Made by a program: the position numbers and the translations under genes. 6,698 bases of DNA from an uncultured Flavobacteriales bacterium (GTDB lineage: Bacteria > Bacteroidota > Bacteroidia > Flavobacteriales_D > Crocinitomicaceae), in assembly GCA_903899795.1 (NCBI GenBank), contig CAIUKX010000230.1:1-6698 (forward strand), read 5' to 3'. Under the pieces are notes generated by a model that was given only the letters and a program-made list of their open reading frames with translations, ran no database searches and had not been told where the DNA came from. The stretch's first letter is position 1, and each line of letters opens with the position of its first letter. Positions 1 through 6,548 of this stretch are shown piece after piece.

Positions 1-229
1 AATTTCAGCTTATCCTAATCCTTTTACGTCTGAATTTACTTTGAGTGGTTTAGATCAAAATGAAAAGTATGATATAATGATTGTTGATTTAACAGGAAAA
101 ACAATCCTAACAAAATCATTGGACGGTACAAATGCAACTGTTAACTTGGATGATCAATTAGCTGGAATGTATTTCGTATTTATTAAAAACAATGAAAAAA
201 CGACTAAGATCAAACTAGTAAAACAATGA
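1..229 (+). CDS. C-terminal end of a T9SS-exported protein (type A sorting domain), 5' truncated
   Basis: The reading frame is open from base 2 at the window edge to a TGA at 227-229, giving about 75 residues. They carry the hallmarks of a type IX secretion type A C-terminal sorting domain: an early YPNPF motif (encoded at about 11-25), a beta-rich middle with an 'IVDLTGK' strand, a GMYFVFI strand near the end, and a short basic tail ending KIKLVKQ. In this family the domain directs a Sec-exported protein through the T9SS outer-membrane machinery and is removed when the protein is released or attached to the cell surface. The passenger domain lies outside the window, so the protein's function cannot be stated. 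An in-frame TTG at 41 is internal and not a real start, because the YPNPF motif lies upstream of it. The gene converges on the minus-strand operon and shares its terminator. Confidence 0.9.
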   Translation, partial: ISAYPNPFTSEFTLSGLDQNEKYDIMIVDLTGKTILTKSLDGTNATVNLDDQLAGMYFVFIKNNEKTTKIKLVKQ

Positions 230-243
230 TTGATTTGTAAATA

Positions 244-282
244 AAAAAATCCCGGCTGTCAATTTGATGGTCGGGATTTTTT
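244..282. terminator. Bidirectional rho-independent terminator between convergent genes
   Basis: An 11-bp perfect stem, AAAAAATCCCG (244-254) with CGGGATTTTTT (272-282), encloses a 17-nt loop that can extend the helix with weaker and wobble pairs. The stem is flanked by A and T runs, so it reads as a hairpin plus U-tract on either strand. It starts 14 nt after the stop of the plus-strand T9SS gene and ends just before the stop of the minus-strand UbiA-like gene at 286, so it plausibly ends both transcripts. Confidence 0.9.
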
Positions 283-285
283 GTT

Positions 286-1131
286 TTACCCTATCCAAAA
301 ACTTAAACCAACCAAAAAAATAGAACTTTCAATTAATCCCGAGTAATAGAATTCCGATCGTTTTTCATTTGAAAACAATAGGAGAAAAAAGGTAATGAAT
401 TGAATCGTGATAAAGAAATAATTAGTAATCAAACTTGGCTGTACGATTACAATAAGGATTATATAAATTATTAAAAGCAGGACACTTAATAATATTGCTC
501 TTTTAATTCCGAAAATTTGAGGAATGGTACGTTGCTCAGGATTGTCATAAGGCAAGTCTCTAATATCGAAAGGAATAGTAACGGCGATAAAGTAAAAAAA
601 ATGTATTGATACAAACCACCAATTTTTCCATGTGTAAATCGTTTCATTAATAAGTTCAAAATAACCAACAGCAGACATACAGACTAAAGTGATGAGGTAA
701 ATCTTTAGAAACGGAATATCCCGAAGACTCTTATTGTGAACAGGTAGCACATAAAACAAGCTGATTCCACTTGAAAATGATAATAACAAAAGACTGTAAA
801 TTCCAGGGTGGTAAATTTTAATAAAACTTATTGCGCTGCCTGCTGCTCCAATGAGAATGAATAGAAAAACTACACTTTTGTACTGAAAAATCCAATTGGT
901 ATGATTGGAAATGGAGGTAATTTTCCGAGCCTTTATCAAACGCTGTGTATTATATGTGAGTAAGGTGGAGGAAAAAACAAACAATCCATACCAACCTCCA
1001 TGGGGAATTTTCAGTTGATGAGAAATACCAATACAAAACATTCCGACAGCTAGACTGACCAGGAAATTTGAATAAATACTATGTTCAATTAATTTTCGAA
1101 TATGGGAAATTACGAAAATTCGATCAGACAT
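286..1131 (-). CDS. UbiA-like polytopic membrane protein (prenyltransferase superfamily, atypical first motif)
   Basis: This 281-residue protein is highly hydrophobic, with about eight or nine predicted membrane segments (roughly residues 20-38, 47-60, 86-106, 111-129, 142-160, 170-187, 212-231, 236-254 and 264-280), matching the UbiA superfamily in size and topology. Its best family signature is PFDIRDLPYD at 187-196, followed by a Thr and GIKRA, which resembles the second UbiA Asp-rich motif (DxRDxxxD). An RDIPFLKIYL segment near 137-146 resembles the conserved segment after the fourth helix. The place of the first motif (normally NDxxDxxxD) is taken by YNTQRLIKAR at 60-69, with no acidic residues. 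Catalysis on a prenyl diphosphate is therefore uncertain and no substrate can be assigned. I chose the ATG at 1131 over a TTG one codon upstream. The ATG overlaps the end of the upstream glycosyltransferase gene (ATGTCTGA), suggesting translational coupling. It is the last gene of the operon. It could instead be an unrelated membrane protein. Confidence 0.75.
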   Translation of the reverse strand: MSDRIFVISHIRKLIEHSIYSNFLVSLAVGMFCIGISHQLKIPHGGWYGLFVFSSTLLTYNTQRLIKARKITSISNHTNWIFQYKSVVFLFILIGAAGSAISFIKIYHPGIYSLLLLSFSSGISLFYVLPVHNKSLRDIPFLKIYLITLVCMSAVGYFELINETIYTWKNWWFVSIHFFYFIAVTIPFDIRDLPYDNPEQRTIPQIFGIKRAILLSVLLLIIYIILIVIVQPSLITNYFFITIQFITFFLLLFSNEKRSEFYYSGLIESSIFLVGLSFWIG

Positions 1132-2188
1132 CAATCAATGATTCATTTTCTAAGCTTTTGGGCGATTTCAAATGTTGAATGGAGTTTAAGACTTTTTCAA
1201 CAGAAATATCTTCTATGCATTTGCAGGATTTCCCTTTTTTGCAGGTAGGACAATTTTCGTCGTTGACAATGATTTTTACATTCTTGCCGAGTGCTTTCCA
1301 TCTTCCTTGATGTATCGGTTTTCGGGGTGAAAATAATCCGATTGCTTTGAGGTTTAAAAATCCGGCGATATGCAAAGGTCCCGTGGAACAAGCCACCAAC
1401 GTTTGACATTTAGAGATAAAAGTAATCAACTGTTCCAGTGAAAGTTGTCCGCTTGTATCGATAATATTTTCATTGAAATTAATCTGTGATCGGAATTGTT
1501 CTCCCTCTTTTTCCGTTCCTGTAAAAAACACGGTATGTCCTGTTTTCTCAAGTTCAATTGCCAATTGATTGTAGTTGGAAATTCCCCACTCAACAGCACT
1601 TCCTTGTGATTTTGGATGAAGAATCACAGTATTCCTTGAAGAATTCAACTTGTTGGAAATAGCGGTTGGTAATTCAGCTTTAGGAGCTTGAAAGTATTTT
1701 GTAAATTCTTGAATTGCTTCTATAGATGGAATTGTTGTTAAACCCAAAGGACGAAGTAACTCGAAATTCAATTGTGATTCATGTAAATCGGATTTTTTGC
1801 GTGTAAAACTGACACGGTGAGAACATGTCAGTAAATGAAATGTTCGGTGCGAGGTTCCGATCCGAACTGGGATTTTCGCTTTTTTTGCCAAAGCAGCAAT
1901 TTCTTTTTTTGGAAACACATGAATGAACACATCAATATTGAGTTCACGTAAAAATTCAACACGTTGGGTAGAGGGTAAATTTTCTATTTCTTTCCAGTCT
2001 ACAATCTCATCAACTGCTGAATAACATTTAAGGACCGGTTTAGTGTACGAGTTTCCAAGGAAAATTACTGTGGCTGCCGGGAAATTCTCTTTAATCCAGG
2101 CACAAAGAGGCAGAGTAAGCATCACATCACCGATACTGTCGGTTCGACTGATGACGATTCGTTTATTGGTGAGATCTAATTTTGTCAT
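1124..2188 (-). CDS. Glycosyltransferase family 9 protein, heptosyltransferase-like
   Basis: This 354-residue protein matches the GT9 family (WaaC/WaaF-type ADP-heptose:LPS heptosyltransferases) in length and motifs. The N-terminal RTDSIGDVMLTLP (15-27) contains the conserved GD pair, whose Asp21 corresponds to the proposed catalytic base. HPKSQGSAVEW (191-201) opens the C-terminal nucleotide-sugar-binding Rossmann domain, a FFTGTEKEGE segment follows (221-230), and STGPLHIAG (268-276) is the family's GPxH motif. By family knowledge it would add a sugar to LPS core or a related glycan at the inner face of the cytoplasmic membrane; the donor cannot be read from sequence. Near the C-terminus lies a cysteine cluster (C313, C316, C322, C324). 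No signal peptide is seen. The gene starts 26 nt after the GT2 gene, with a 30-bp palindrome just upstream of its ATG, and its stop overlaps the UbiA-like gene. Confidence 0.9.
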   Translation of the reverse strand: MTKLDLTNKRIVISRTDSIGDVMLTLPLCAWIKENFPAATVIFLGNSYTKPVLKCYSAVDEIVDWKEIENLPSTQRVEFLRELNIDVFIHVFPKKEIAALAKKAKIPVRIGTSHRTFHLLTCSHRVSFTRKKSDLHESQLNFELLRPLGLTTIPSIEAIQEFTKYFQAPKAELPTAISNKLNSSRNTVILHPKSQGSAVEWGISNYNQLAIELEKTGHTVFFTGTEKEGEQFRSQINFNENIIDTSGQLSLEQLITFISKCQTLVACSTGPLHIAGFLNLKAIGLFSPRKPIHQGRWKALGKNVKIIVNDENCPTCKKGKSCKCIEDISVEKVLNSIQHLKSPKSLENESLIDV

Positions 2189-2202
2189 TGTTTTAGAAAT
2201 AA

Positions 2203-2232
2203 GGTAGAGACGTTTTATAAAACGTCTCTACC
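2203..2232. repeat. Perfect 30-bp palindrome at the GT2/GT9 gene junction
   Basis: The half-site GGTAGAGACGTTTTA (2203-2217) is followed directly by its exact reverse complement (2218-2232). In the minus-strand mRNA it can form a long hairpin, with the few central A/T bases as loop. It has no following U-tract, so it is not a typical terminator. One half lies inside the GT2 gene and encodes its last five residues (GRDVL) plus the TAA; the other half lies in the spacer, ending 14 nt before the GT9 ATG. From memory, GTAGAGACG...CGTCTCTAC palindromes recur as dispersed repeats in some Bacteroidota and cyanobacterial genomes, which would make this a small mobile or REP-like element. Only one copy is present here. 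Confidence 0.85.
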
Positions 2233-2982
2233 GTGTATCAATTGTCTTAATTTTTTATACTTCGTATATGTTGCATAGGCTGAAATTATACAGATTGTAA
2301 AACCAGCCCTGCCATCCAGAAATCCCAGTTTGAAAAAATAGTCTCTTAAAAACTTTACAACTGGACTGAATATTAATACAATCAACGGGGCTTTTTTCCC
2401 TTTATTGTACTGTGCTTTTGATAAAATATCAGTGAAGTAAGTCACTTGTTTATAATGATCATCAAGGGTGTAATAACTGTAATGCAAAATGTCTCCTTCT
2501 AATTGAAGAGTCGGTGCATTCGGATCGGTAAGTTCGTATTTATCGTGTGGATTATCACCACCCCATTTTCCTTTTCGGGTATCCCATAAGCGCAATTTTC
2601 GATCGGGATACCAACCGCAATGGTGAATCCATTTCCCACAATAATTGGTAAGACGATTCATGAAATATCCGTCGTGCGTCCAGTTTTCTTTGACTTTCAG
2701 GATTGATTTTTTCAATGTATCGTCAAGTGCTTCATCAGCATCCAATGAGAGCACATGTGGAAAAGAGGCTTGGGTAATTGCCCAGTTTTTTTGTTCAATA
2801 TGTCCTTCGAAAACATGCTCAACAAATTTTACTCCGAAAGTTTCGCAAATTTCCTTTGTTTTATCTTTAGAAAAGGAGTCAACCACTACGATTTCATCAA
2901 CAATTCCTTGCAGAGATTCCAGACATCGCTTGATGTTTCTTTCTTCATTGAAAGTAATGATGACAGCTGAGATATTAACCAT
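2215..2982 (-). CDS. Glycosyltransferase family 2, LPS core WaaE/KdtX-like
   Basis: This 255-residue protein has a GT-A fold family 2 domain at its N-terminus. It begins with ISAVIITFNEERNI (4-17), then VDEIVVVDSFSKDKT (28-42) with the nucleotide-binding Asp35, and LDADEAL (80-86) with the metal-binding DxD-type motif. A segment with HHCGWYPDRKLRLW (120-133) and a later LHYSY (166-170) match bacterial WaaE/KdtX-type LPS core glucosyltransferases, and the total length fits that group. Two hydrophobic stretches near 199-212 and 226-238 may tie it to the inner face of the membrane. By analogy it transfers a sugar from an NDP donor to LPS core or a similar acceptor; the sugar is unknown. The last five residues, GRDVL, and the stop are encoded inside a palindromic repeat, so the native C-terminus may have been replaced. 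The gene lies 35 nt after mltD. Confidence 0.9.
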   Translation of the reverse strand: MVNISAVIITFNEERNIKRCLESLQGIVDEIVVVDSFSKDKTKEICETFGVKFVEHVFEGHIEQKNWAITQASFPHVLSLDADEALDDTLKKSILKVKENWTHDGYFMNRLTNYCGKWIHHCGWYPDRKLRLWDTRKGKWGGDNPHDKYELTDPNAPTLQLEGDILHYSYYTLDDHYKQVTYFTDILSKAQYNKGKKAPLIVLIFSPVVKFLRDYFFKLGFLDGRAGFTICIISAYATYTKYKKLRQLIHGRDVL

Positions 2983-3017
2983 TTCAATTGTTTTGAAGGT
3001 TAAAGAGTCAAAGGAAA

Positions 3018-4646
3018 TTACTTGACTCTGATTTTTTGTCCGACAACAATTCGATCCAAATTCACGCCTGGATTTAAGCTTTTAAGCTGTTGAGGAGTTA
3101 AATTGTGGCGTTGAGAAATTTTGGCTCCTGTATCACCACCACGAACTGAATAAAATTTCTTTGCCGGAGGTCTTTGACGAACCGGAGGAGTAGCTACAGC
3201 CGTTGTGGTTGTGGTGTCTGCCTCAACAACATTGGTAACAGGACTTTGATTGGTGTTTTGTGTTATTGCTTGATCCCCGACTGTTGTTTTCTGAGGAACT
3301 TTCAGTTTTTGTCCTGAATATAAAATAGTGCTTTTCAACTTATTGGTTGACATAATTTCATTGACTGTCACACCATATTTGGTGGCAATAATTCCAAGTC
3401 CTTCACCTCTTCTTACAGTATGAGTAACCATCACAATAACCGTTTGTGCCGGTTTTGGCTTGGGAGGAATTGCCCTTTCTCCACTTACTTTGATCGGTGT
3501 TTCCGTGTCGTCATTAGAGTTGGCTGGATTCGTTTGAACCGAGTTGGCTGTATCTACAGGAACAGGAACTAATTGAGGAGAATAAATCATTTTCTCCAAA
3601 GCATATAATTCGTTTTCCAAGGTCACTAGTTTTCCAATTTCTTGAAGCGGACCTGAAATACATTGATTCGGATACGTATAAGGTACGTATGTGGTTTTGT
3701 ACACCGGATTTAATGTTTGAATCTCTTCAAAATCCCAACCGGTTAATTTATTAATGCTTGCCATGTGAATACCCGTTTTAAAACAAACAGTATCCAATTG
3801 AGCATAATTCCATTTCGCTTCAATAGGAACGATATTATGTTCTGCATGGTAGGTCAATAAGTAAGCTGCTGCAATAAAGTTCGGAACATAACCTTGTGTT
3901 TCTGCAGGTAAAAACGGGCGAACTTCCCAATATGTTTTTTTACCCCCTGAACGGCGAATGGCTTTATTTACATTTCCAGGTCCTGCATTATAGGAAGCTA
4001 AAGCAAGGTTCCAGTCTCCATAGATATCGTACAATTTTTTCAAGTAACGGCAAGCAGCGTCGGTTGCTTTTTCAGGATCCATACGTTCATCGATGTAGGA
4101 ATTTTCATTCAATCCGTAATATAAACCTGTACGGTACATGAATTGCCAAAGTCCCAGTGCTCCTGAACGAGATTTTACTTGTGGACGTAAACCACTTTCA
4201 ATAACTGCCAGGTATTTTAATTCCAATGGCAGACCGTATTCAGCTAATTTTTCTTCGAACATTTCAAAGTACAAAGCCGAACGACCAAGAACAACACGGG
4301 CAAAACTTCTTCTTTTTTCAGCAAAAAATTTAATTGTTGCCAATGCAGGAGGTGCGCAATCCAATTTGAATGGACTCATCGCATTCATTTTTTCTAGTCT
4401 TTGACAATAAACATCATCTGAAAATGTAGGTATTTGACCAGGTTCATAATTCAAAGCATCAATGATTGAATCATAATTACTTTGATTCGCATATTCAGCA
4501 TAGAAAAGACTTAAACTTTGTTCAACAGTATTGACGAAAGGATCTCGATTTAACTTTTTTGCGATTGAGTCTTTGTGGTGGTTTTGAGCAAAACCGAAAG
4601 AACTCATCAAACAAATAAAAATTACACCTATACTACTTTTCATCAT
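3018..4646 (-). CDS. mltD: MltD-like lytic murein transglycosylase with two C-terminal LysM domains
   Basis: This 542-residue exported enzyme should cleave the MurNAc-GlcNAc bond of peptidoglycan to form 1,6-anhydro ends. A signal peptide covers about residues 1-20 (hydrophobic core GVIFICLMSSFGFA, probable cleavage before QNHH). There is no lipobox cysteine, so it is probably periplasmic and soluble rather than a lipoprotein like E. coli MltD. The SLT domain spans roughly 130-265: VIESGL (148-153) holds the predicted catalytic Glu150, followed by ALGLWQFM (163-170) and ASYNAGPGNV (217-226). A degenerate LysM-like segment occupies about 284-336. A Pro/Thr/Asn-rich linker separates this from LysM 1 (about 408-451) and LysM 2 (about 498-541), with a second Thr-rich linker between the two. 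LysM modules bind peptidoglycan glycan strands. The start is the first of two tandem ATGs (4646 or 4643), 9 nt after the gatA stop. Confidence 0.93.
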   Translation of the reverse strand: MMKSSIGVIFICLMSSFGFAQNHHKDSIAKKLNRDPFVNTVEQSLSLFYAEYANQSNYDSIIDALNYEPGQIPTFSDDVYCQRLEKMNAMSPFKLDCAPPALATIKFFAEKRRSFARVVLGRSALYFEMFEEKLAEYGLPLELKYLAVIESGLRPQVKSRSGALGLWQFMYRTGLYYGLNENSYIDERMDPEKATDAACRYLKKLYDIYGDWNLALASYNAGPGNVNKAIRRSGGKKTYWEVRPFLPAETQGYVPNFIAAAYLLTYHAEHNIVPIEAKWNYAQLDTVCFKTGIHMASINKLTGWDFEEIQTLNPVYKTTYVPYTYPNQCISGPLQEIGKLVTLENELYALEKMIYSPQLVPVPVDTANSVQTNPANSNDDTETPIKVSGERAIPPKPKPAQTVIVMVTHTVRRGEGLGIIATKYGVTVNEIMSTNKLKSTILYSGQKLKVPQKTTVGDQAITQNTNQSPVTNVVEADTTTTTAVATPPVRQRPPAKKFYSVRGGDTGAKISQRHNLTPQQLKSLNPGVNLDRIVVGQKIRVK

Positions 4647-4655
4647 CGTTTTTTC

Positions 4656-6065
4656 TTATGCTATTTCAGTCAAATAGTGAGAGAAATTAAATAAATCTTT
4701 TTCTTTAAAATGGTTGGTCATTACCTGAACTCCAAAGGGCATTCCATTTGAATGTTTTCCCATTGGCAGTGAAATCGCAGGATTCCCTGTAAGGTTAGCA
4801 TGTACAGTAAAAATATCTTGGAGATACATTTGAATCGGATCTTTTACAGCATTCAATGGAAAAGCTGTCGATGGAGTTGTCGGTAAAATCATTACATCAT
4901 ATGTTGAAAAGATTTCATCTGTTTTGTCTCTTAAAACTCGACGAACTTTTTGTGCTTTTGAATAATAAGAGTCATAAAACTCATTGGATAACACGAAAGT
5001 TCCTGCCATGATTCTGCGTTGAACTTCTGGTCCAAACCCTTCACTTCTTGAATTAATATACGTAGCTTCAACTCCAGCAGCTATCGGACTTCTATGTCCA
5101 TAGTGAACACCATCGAAACGCGATAAATTGGAAGAAGCTTCGGCTGTAGTTAATACATAATAAGTCGGCACCATGTAATCCAAATACGGAAACGAAACAT
5201 TTTCAACTGTGTGACCTTCAGCTTTCAGTTTTTGAATGATGCTATTCATTCGTTCAACTACTTCAGGATCTACACCTTTTGTTTCCAGACTTTCAGTAAG
5301 AACGGCGATTTTTAATTTCGCAGGTTTTTCAAAAGAGCCATATGCTTCTACAGATTTGTTGGAAACAGTATTGTCATTTTCATCCTGACCAGCCATGATT
5401 TCCAATAACAAAGCAGAATCCTCTAGATTATTGGTAAAAGGACCAATTTGATCAAAAGATGATGCATAAGCGATCAAACCATATCGGCTGATTCTTCCAT
5501 AAGATGGCTTTAAACCGAATGTTCCTGTGAAAGAAGCTGGTTGACGGATTGACCCACCCGTATCGCTTCCTAAAGTTGCGGTACACAAACCAGCGGCAAC
5601 TGCAGCAGCAGAACCTCCGGATGAACCTCCGGGAACTAAAGAAAGATTTAAAGGATTTTTTACCGGACCGTAAACGGAAGTTTCATTCGAACTACCCATT
5701 GCAAACTCATCACAATTCAATCGTCCGATGATAACTGCATCTTCGTCCAAAAGACGTTGAACAGCTGTTCCGGTGTATAGTGATTCGAATCCGGATAATA
5801 TTTTTGAGGATGCAGAGACTTTGTGATCCTTGTAGCAAAGATTGTCTTTTAGCCCAATCACCATGCCAGCCAATCGACCAGCAGTTCCATCTTTGATGCG
5901 TTGATCAACTCGAGCGGCTTGCTCACGGGCAGTACTTTCAAATACTTCGATAAAAGCATTCAATTCCTTCTGTTTTTCGATTTCTTGTAAATAGTGTTCA
6001 ACTATACTCAAAACAGATTTACCCGAAGAAAGGGCAGTCTTTACTTCAGCGAAAGTTCGATACAT
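4656..6065 (-). CDS. gatA: Glutamyl/aspartyl-tRNA amidotransferase subunit A
   Basis: GatA is the glutaminase subunit of the cytoplasmic GatCAB complex, which converts Glu-tRNA(Gln) and/or Asp-tRNA(Asn) to the amidated forms. The 469-residue protein is close to the usual length of about 480-490. The amidase Ser-cisSer-Lys triad is visible: Lys73 in GLKDNL (71-76), cis-Ser148 in PGGSSGGSAAA (145-155), and nucleophile Ser172 in GSDTGGSIRQPAS (166-178). All three are offset by exactly six from the S. aureus residues 79, 154 and 178 as I recall them. GPEVQRRIMAGTFVLS (345-360) followed by YYSKAQKVR is the GatA-specific C-terminal signature that separates it from general amidases. The ATG at 6065 lies 15 nt after the tatA stop. 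gatB and gatC are not in this window, so they would be encoded elsewhere, if present. Its placement with envelope genes suggests co-transcription rather than a shared pathway. Confidence 0.96.
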   Translation of the reverse strand: MYRTFAEVKTALSSGKSVLSIVEHYLQEIEKQKELNAFIEVFESTAREQAARVDQRIKDGTAGRLAGMVIGLKDNLCYKDHKVSASSKILSGFESLYTGTAVQRLLDEDAVIIGRLNCDEFAMGSSNETSVYGPVKNPLNLSLVPGGSSGGSAAAVAAGLCTATLGSDTGGSIRQPASFTGTFGLKPSYGRISRYGLIAYASSFDQIGPFTNNLEDSALLLEIMAGQDENDNTVSNKSVEAYGSFEKPAKLKIAVLTESLETKGVDPEVVERMNSIIQKLKAEGHTVENVSFPYLDYMVPTYYVLTTAEASSNLSRFDGVHYGHRSPIAAGVEATYINSRSEGFGPEVQRRIMAGTFVLSNEFYDSYYSKAQKVRRVLRDKTDEIFSTYDVMILPTTPSTAFPLNAVKDPIQMYLQDIFTVHANLTGNPAISLPMGKHSNGMPFGVQVMTNHFKEKDLFNFSHYLTEIA

Positions 6066-6080
6066 CCGATTATTTCTTTA

Positions 6081-6245
6081 CTATTTTTTTTCTTCCGGTT
6101 TGGTTTCCTCTCCTCTGGAAGCATCCTTAAACTCTTTCATACCTTTTCCAAGGCCTTTCATTAATTCAGGAATTTTTTTACCTCCAAAAAGCAACAAAAC
6201 GATTGCCAGAATCAATACAATTTCCATTACACCTAACTTTCCCAT
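6081..6245 (-). CDS. tatA: Sec-independent (Tat) protein translocase subunit TatA/TatE
   Basis: This 54-residue protein has the TatA layout: a short N-terminal region, one membrane helix (about residues 7-20, MEIVLILAIVLLLF), the FGGKKIP hinge motif (20-26), an amphipathic helix (about 24-41, PELMKGLGKGMKEFKDA) and a charged Lys/Glu-rich tail. TatA oligomers form the translocation element for folded proteins bearing twin-arginine signals, working with TatC, which is not in this window. I chose the ATG at 6245. It puts Glu at position 8, where E. coli TatA has its conserved polar Gln8, and it lies downstream of the likely promoter. A longer reading from TTG at 6275 would begin inside the promoter box. 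The gene is first in the operon. Confidence 0.93.
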   Translation of the reverse strand: MGKLGVMEIVLILAIVLLLFGGKKIPELMKGLGKGMKEFKDASRGEETKPEEKK

Positions 6246-6272
6246 TATTTTTTGATATTTAGTAATAAAGTA

Positions 6273-6280
6273 CAAAGGTA
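6273..6280 (-). promoter_or_regulatory. Bacteroidota-type -7 promoter box (TACCTTTG) for the tatA operon
   Basis: Read on the minus strand, 6280-6273 is TACCTTTG, a full match to the Bacteroidota -7 consensus TAnnTTTG recognised by the primary sigma factor of this phylum. Transcription would start a few bases downstream, near 6266, leaving a leader of about 20 nt before the tatA ATG at 6245. No good -33 TTG element is visible at the usual spacing of about 19-21 nt, so the call rests on the -7 box and its position. I saw no other full TAnnTTTG match in front of a minus-strand gene in the cluster. Confidence 0.6.
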
Positions 6281-6322
6281 CTTATAATATCATGAATAGG
6301 GAGGATTTAGAGGATGTTAAGT

Positions 6323-6338
6323 GTTAAAAAGTTAAAAA
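6323..6338. repeat. Tandem 8-bp repeat (GTTAAAAA x2)
   Basis: Two exact head-to-tail copies of GTTAAAAA occupy 6323-6330 and 6331-6338, preceded by a partial GTTAA at 6316-6320. They lie about 45 bp upstream of the tatA -7 box. They may be an operator-like site, but simple-sequence drift in AT-rich DNA would look the same. Confidence 0.4.
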
Positions 6339-6396
6339 ATGAGATTATTGATTCATCCTATACCGTATAATTCCAAATTGCAACAGAAGAATCATC

Positions 6397-6433
6397 CATT
6401 CTTTAACTTAAGGGTTTTTACTATAAAAGAATG
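6397..6433. repeat. 8-bp inverted repeat (CATTCTTT / AAAGAATG)
   Basis: CATTCTTT at 6397-6404 and its exact reverse complement AAAGAATG at 6426-6433 are separated by 21 nt. The stem is A/T-rich and weak. It may be a protein-binding dyad or a small hairpin, or chance in AT-rich sequence. Confidence 0.35.
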
Positions 6434-6548
6434 AAAAAAGCGTATATATTTAGGTATAGATCAGCTTAGCCAACCAACTAAACAAAAAGAAAGATTAATA
6501 GTATTAAAGATATTTACCACCACCTAATCTCAACTGAGAAAAAAAGCT

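Larger units (their letters stand above)
6281..6548. other. Intergenic region upstream of tatA without a convincing gene
   Basis: This AT-rich stretch has only very short open frames on the plus strand (for example 11-12 codons from ATGs at 6292 and 6431), and I recognise no RNA gene or known riboswitch. It holds small sequence structures: tandem GTTAAAAA copies at 6323-6338, an 11-bp TATAC-C-GTATA palindrome at 6359-6369, and an 8-bp inverted repeat at 6397-6433. It could hold regulatory sites for the tatA operon or a small RNA ending at the 6549-6578 hairpin; neither is shown. Confidence 0.5.

Noticed and set aside
1197..1409. 70-codon minus-strand frame inside the GT9 gene
   Set aside because: Out-of-frame shadow of the conserved GT9 C-terminal region with no independent features.
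2203..2232. The palindrome as a transcription terminator between GT2 and GT9
   Set aside because: It is not followed by a T-run on either strand, and GT9 lacks its own visible promoter, so full termination here would silence the downstream genes.
2645..3025. 126-codon plus-strand open frame opposite the GT2 gene
   Set aside because: It is fully antisense to a well-supported glycosyltransferase, is rich in Ser and Cys as expected for reverse-strand reading, and shows no domain.
3896..4404. Two plus-strand open frames (81 and 88 codons) opposite the mltD gene
   Set aside because: They lie antisense to the conserved SLT domain, and the translations have no recognisable motif or plausible start context.
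6366..6371. TATAAT, like an E. coli -10 box
   Set aside because: Bacteroidota primary sigma factors use a different consensus, and no TTGACA-like element lies at 16-18 bp upstream.
6431..6469. Possible leader peptide (MKKAYIFRYRSA) ahead of the 6549-6578 hairpin, as in an attenuator
   Set aside because: There is no run of a regulatory amino acid codon, no visible alternative antiterminator pairing, and no plus-strand gene downstream in the window.
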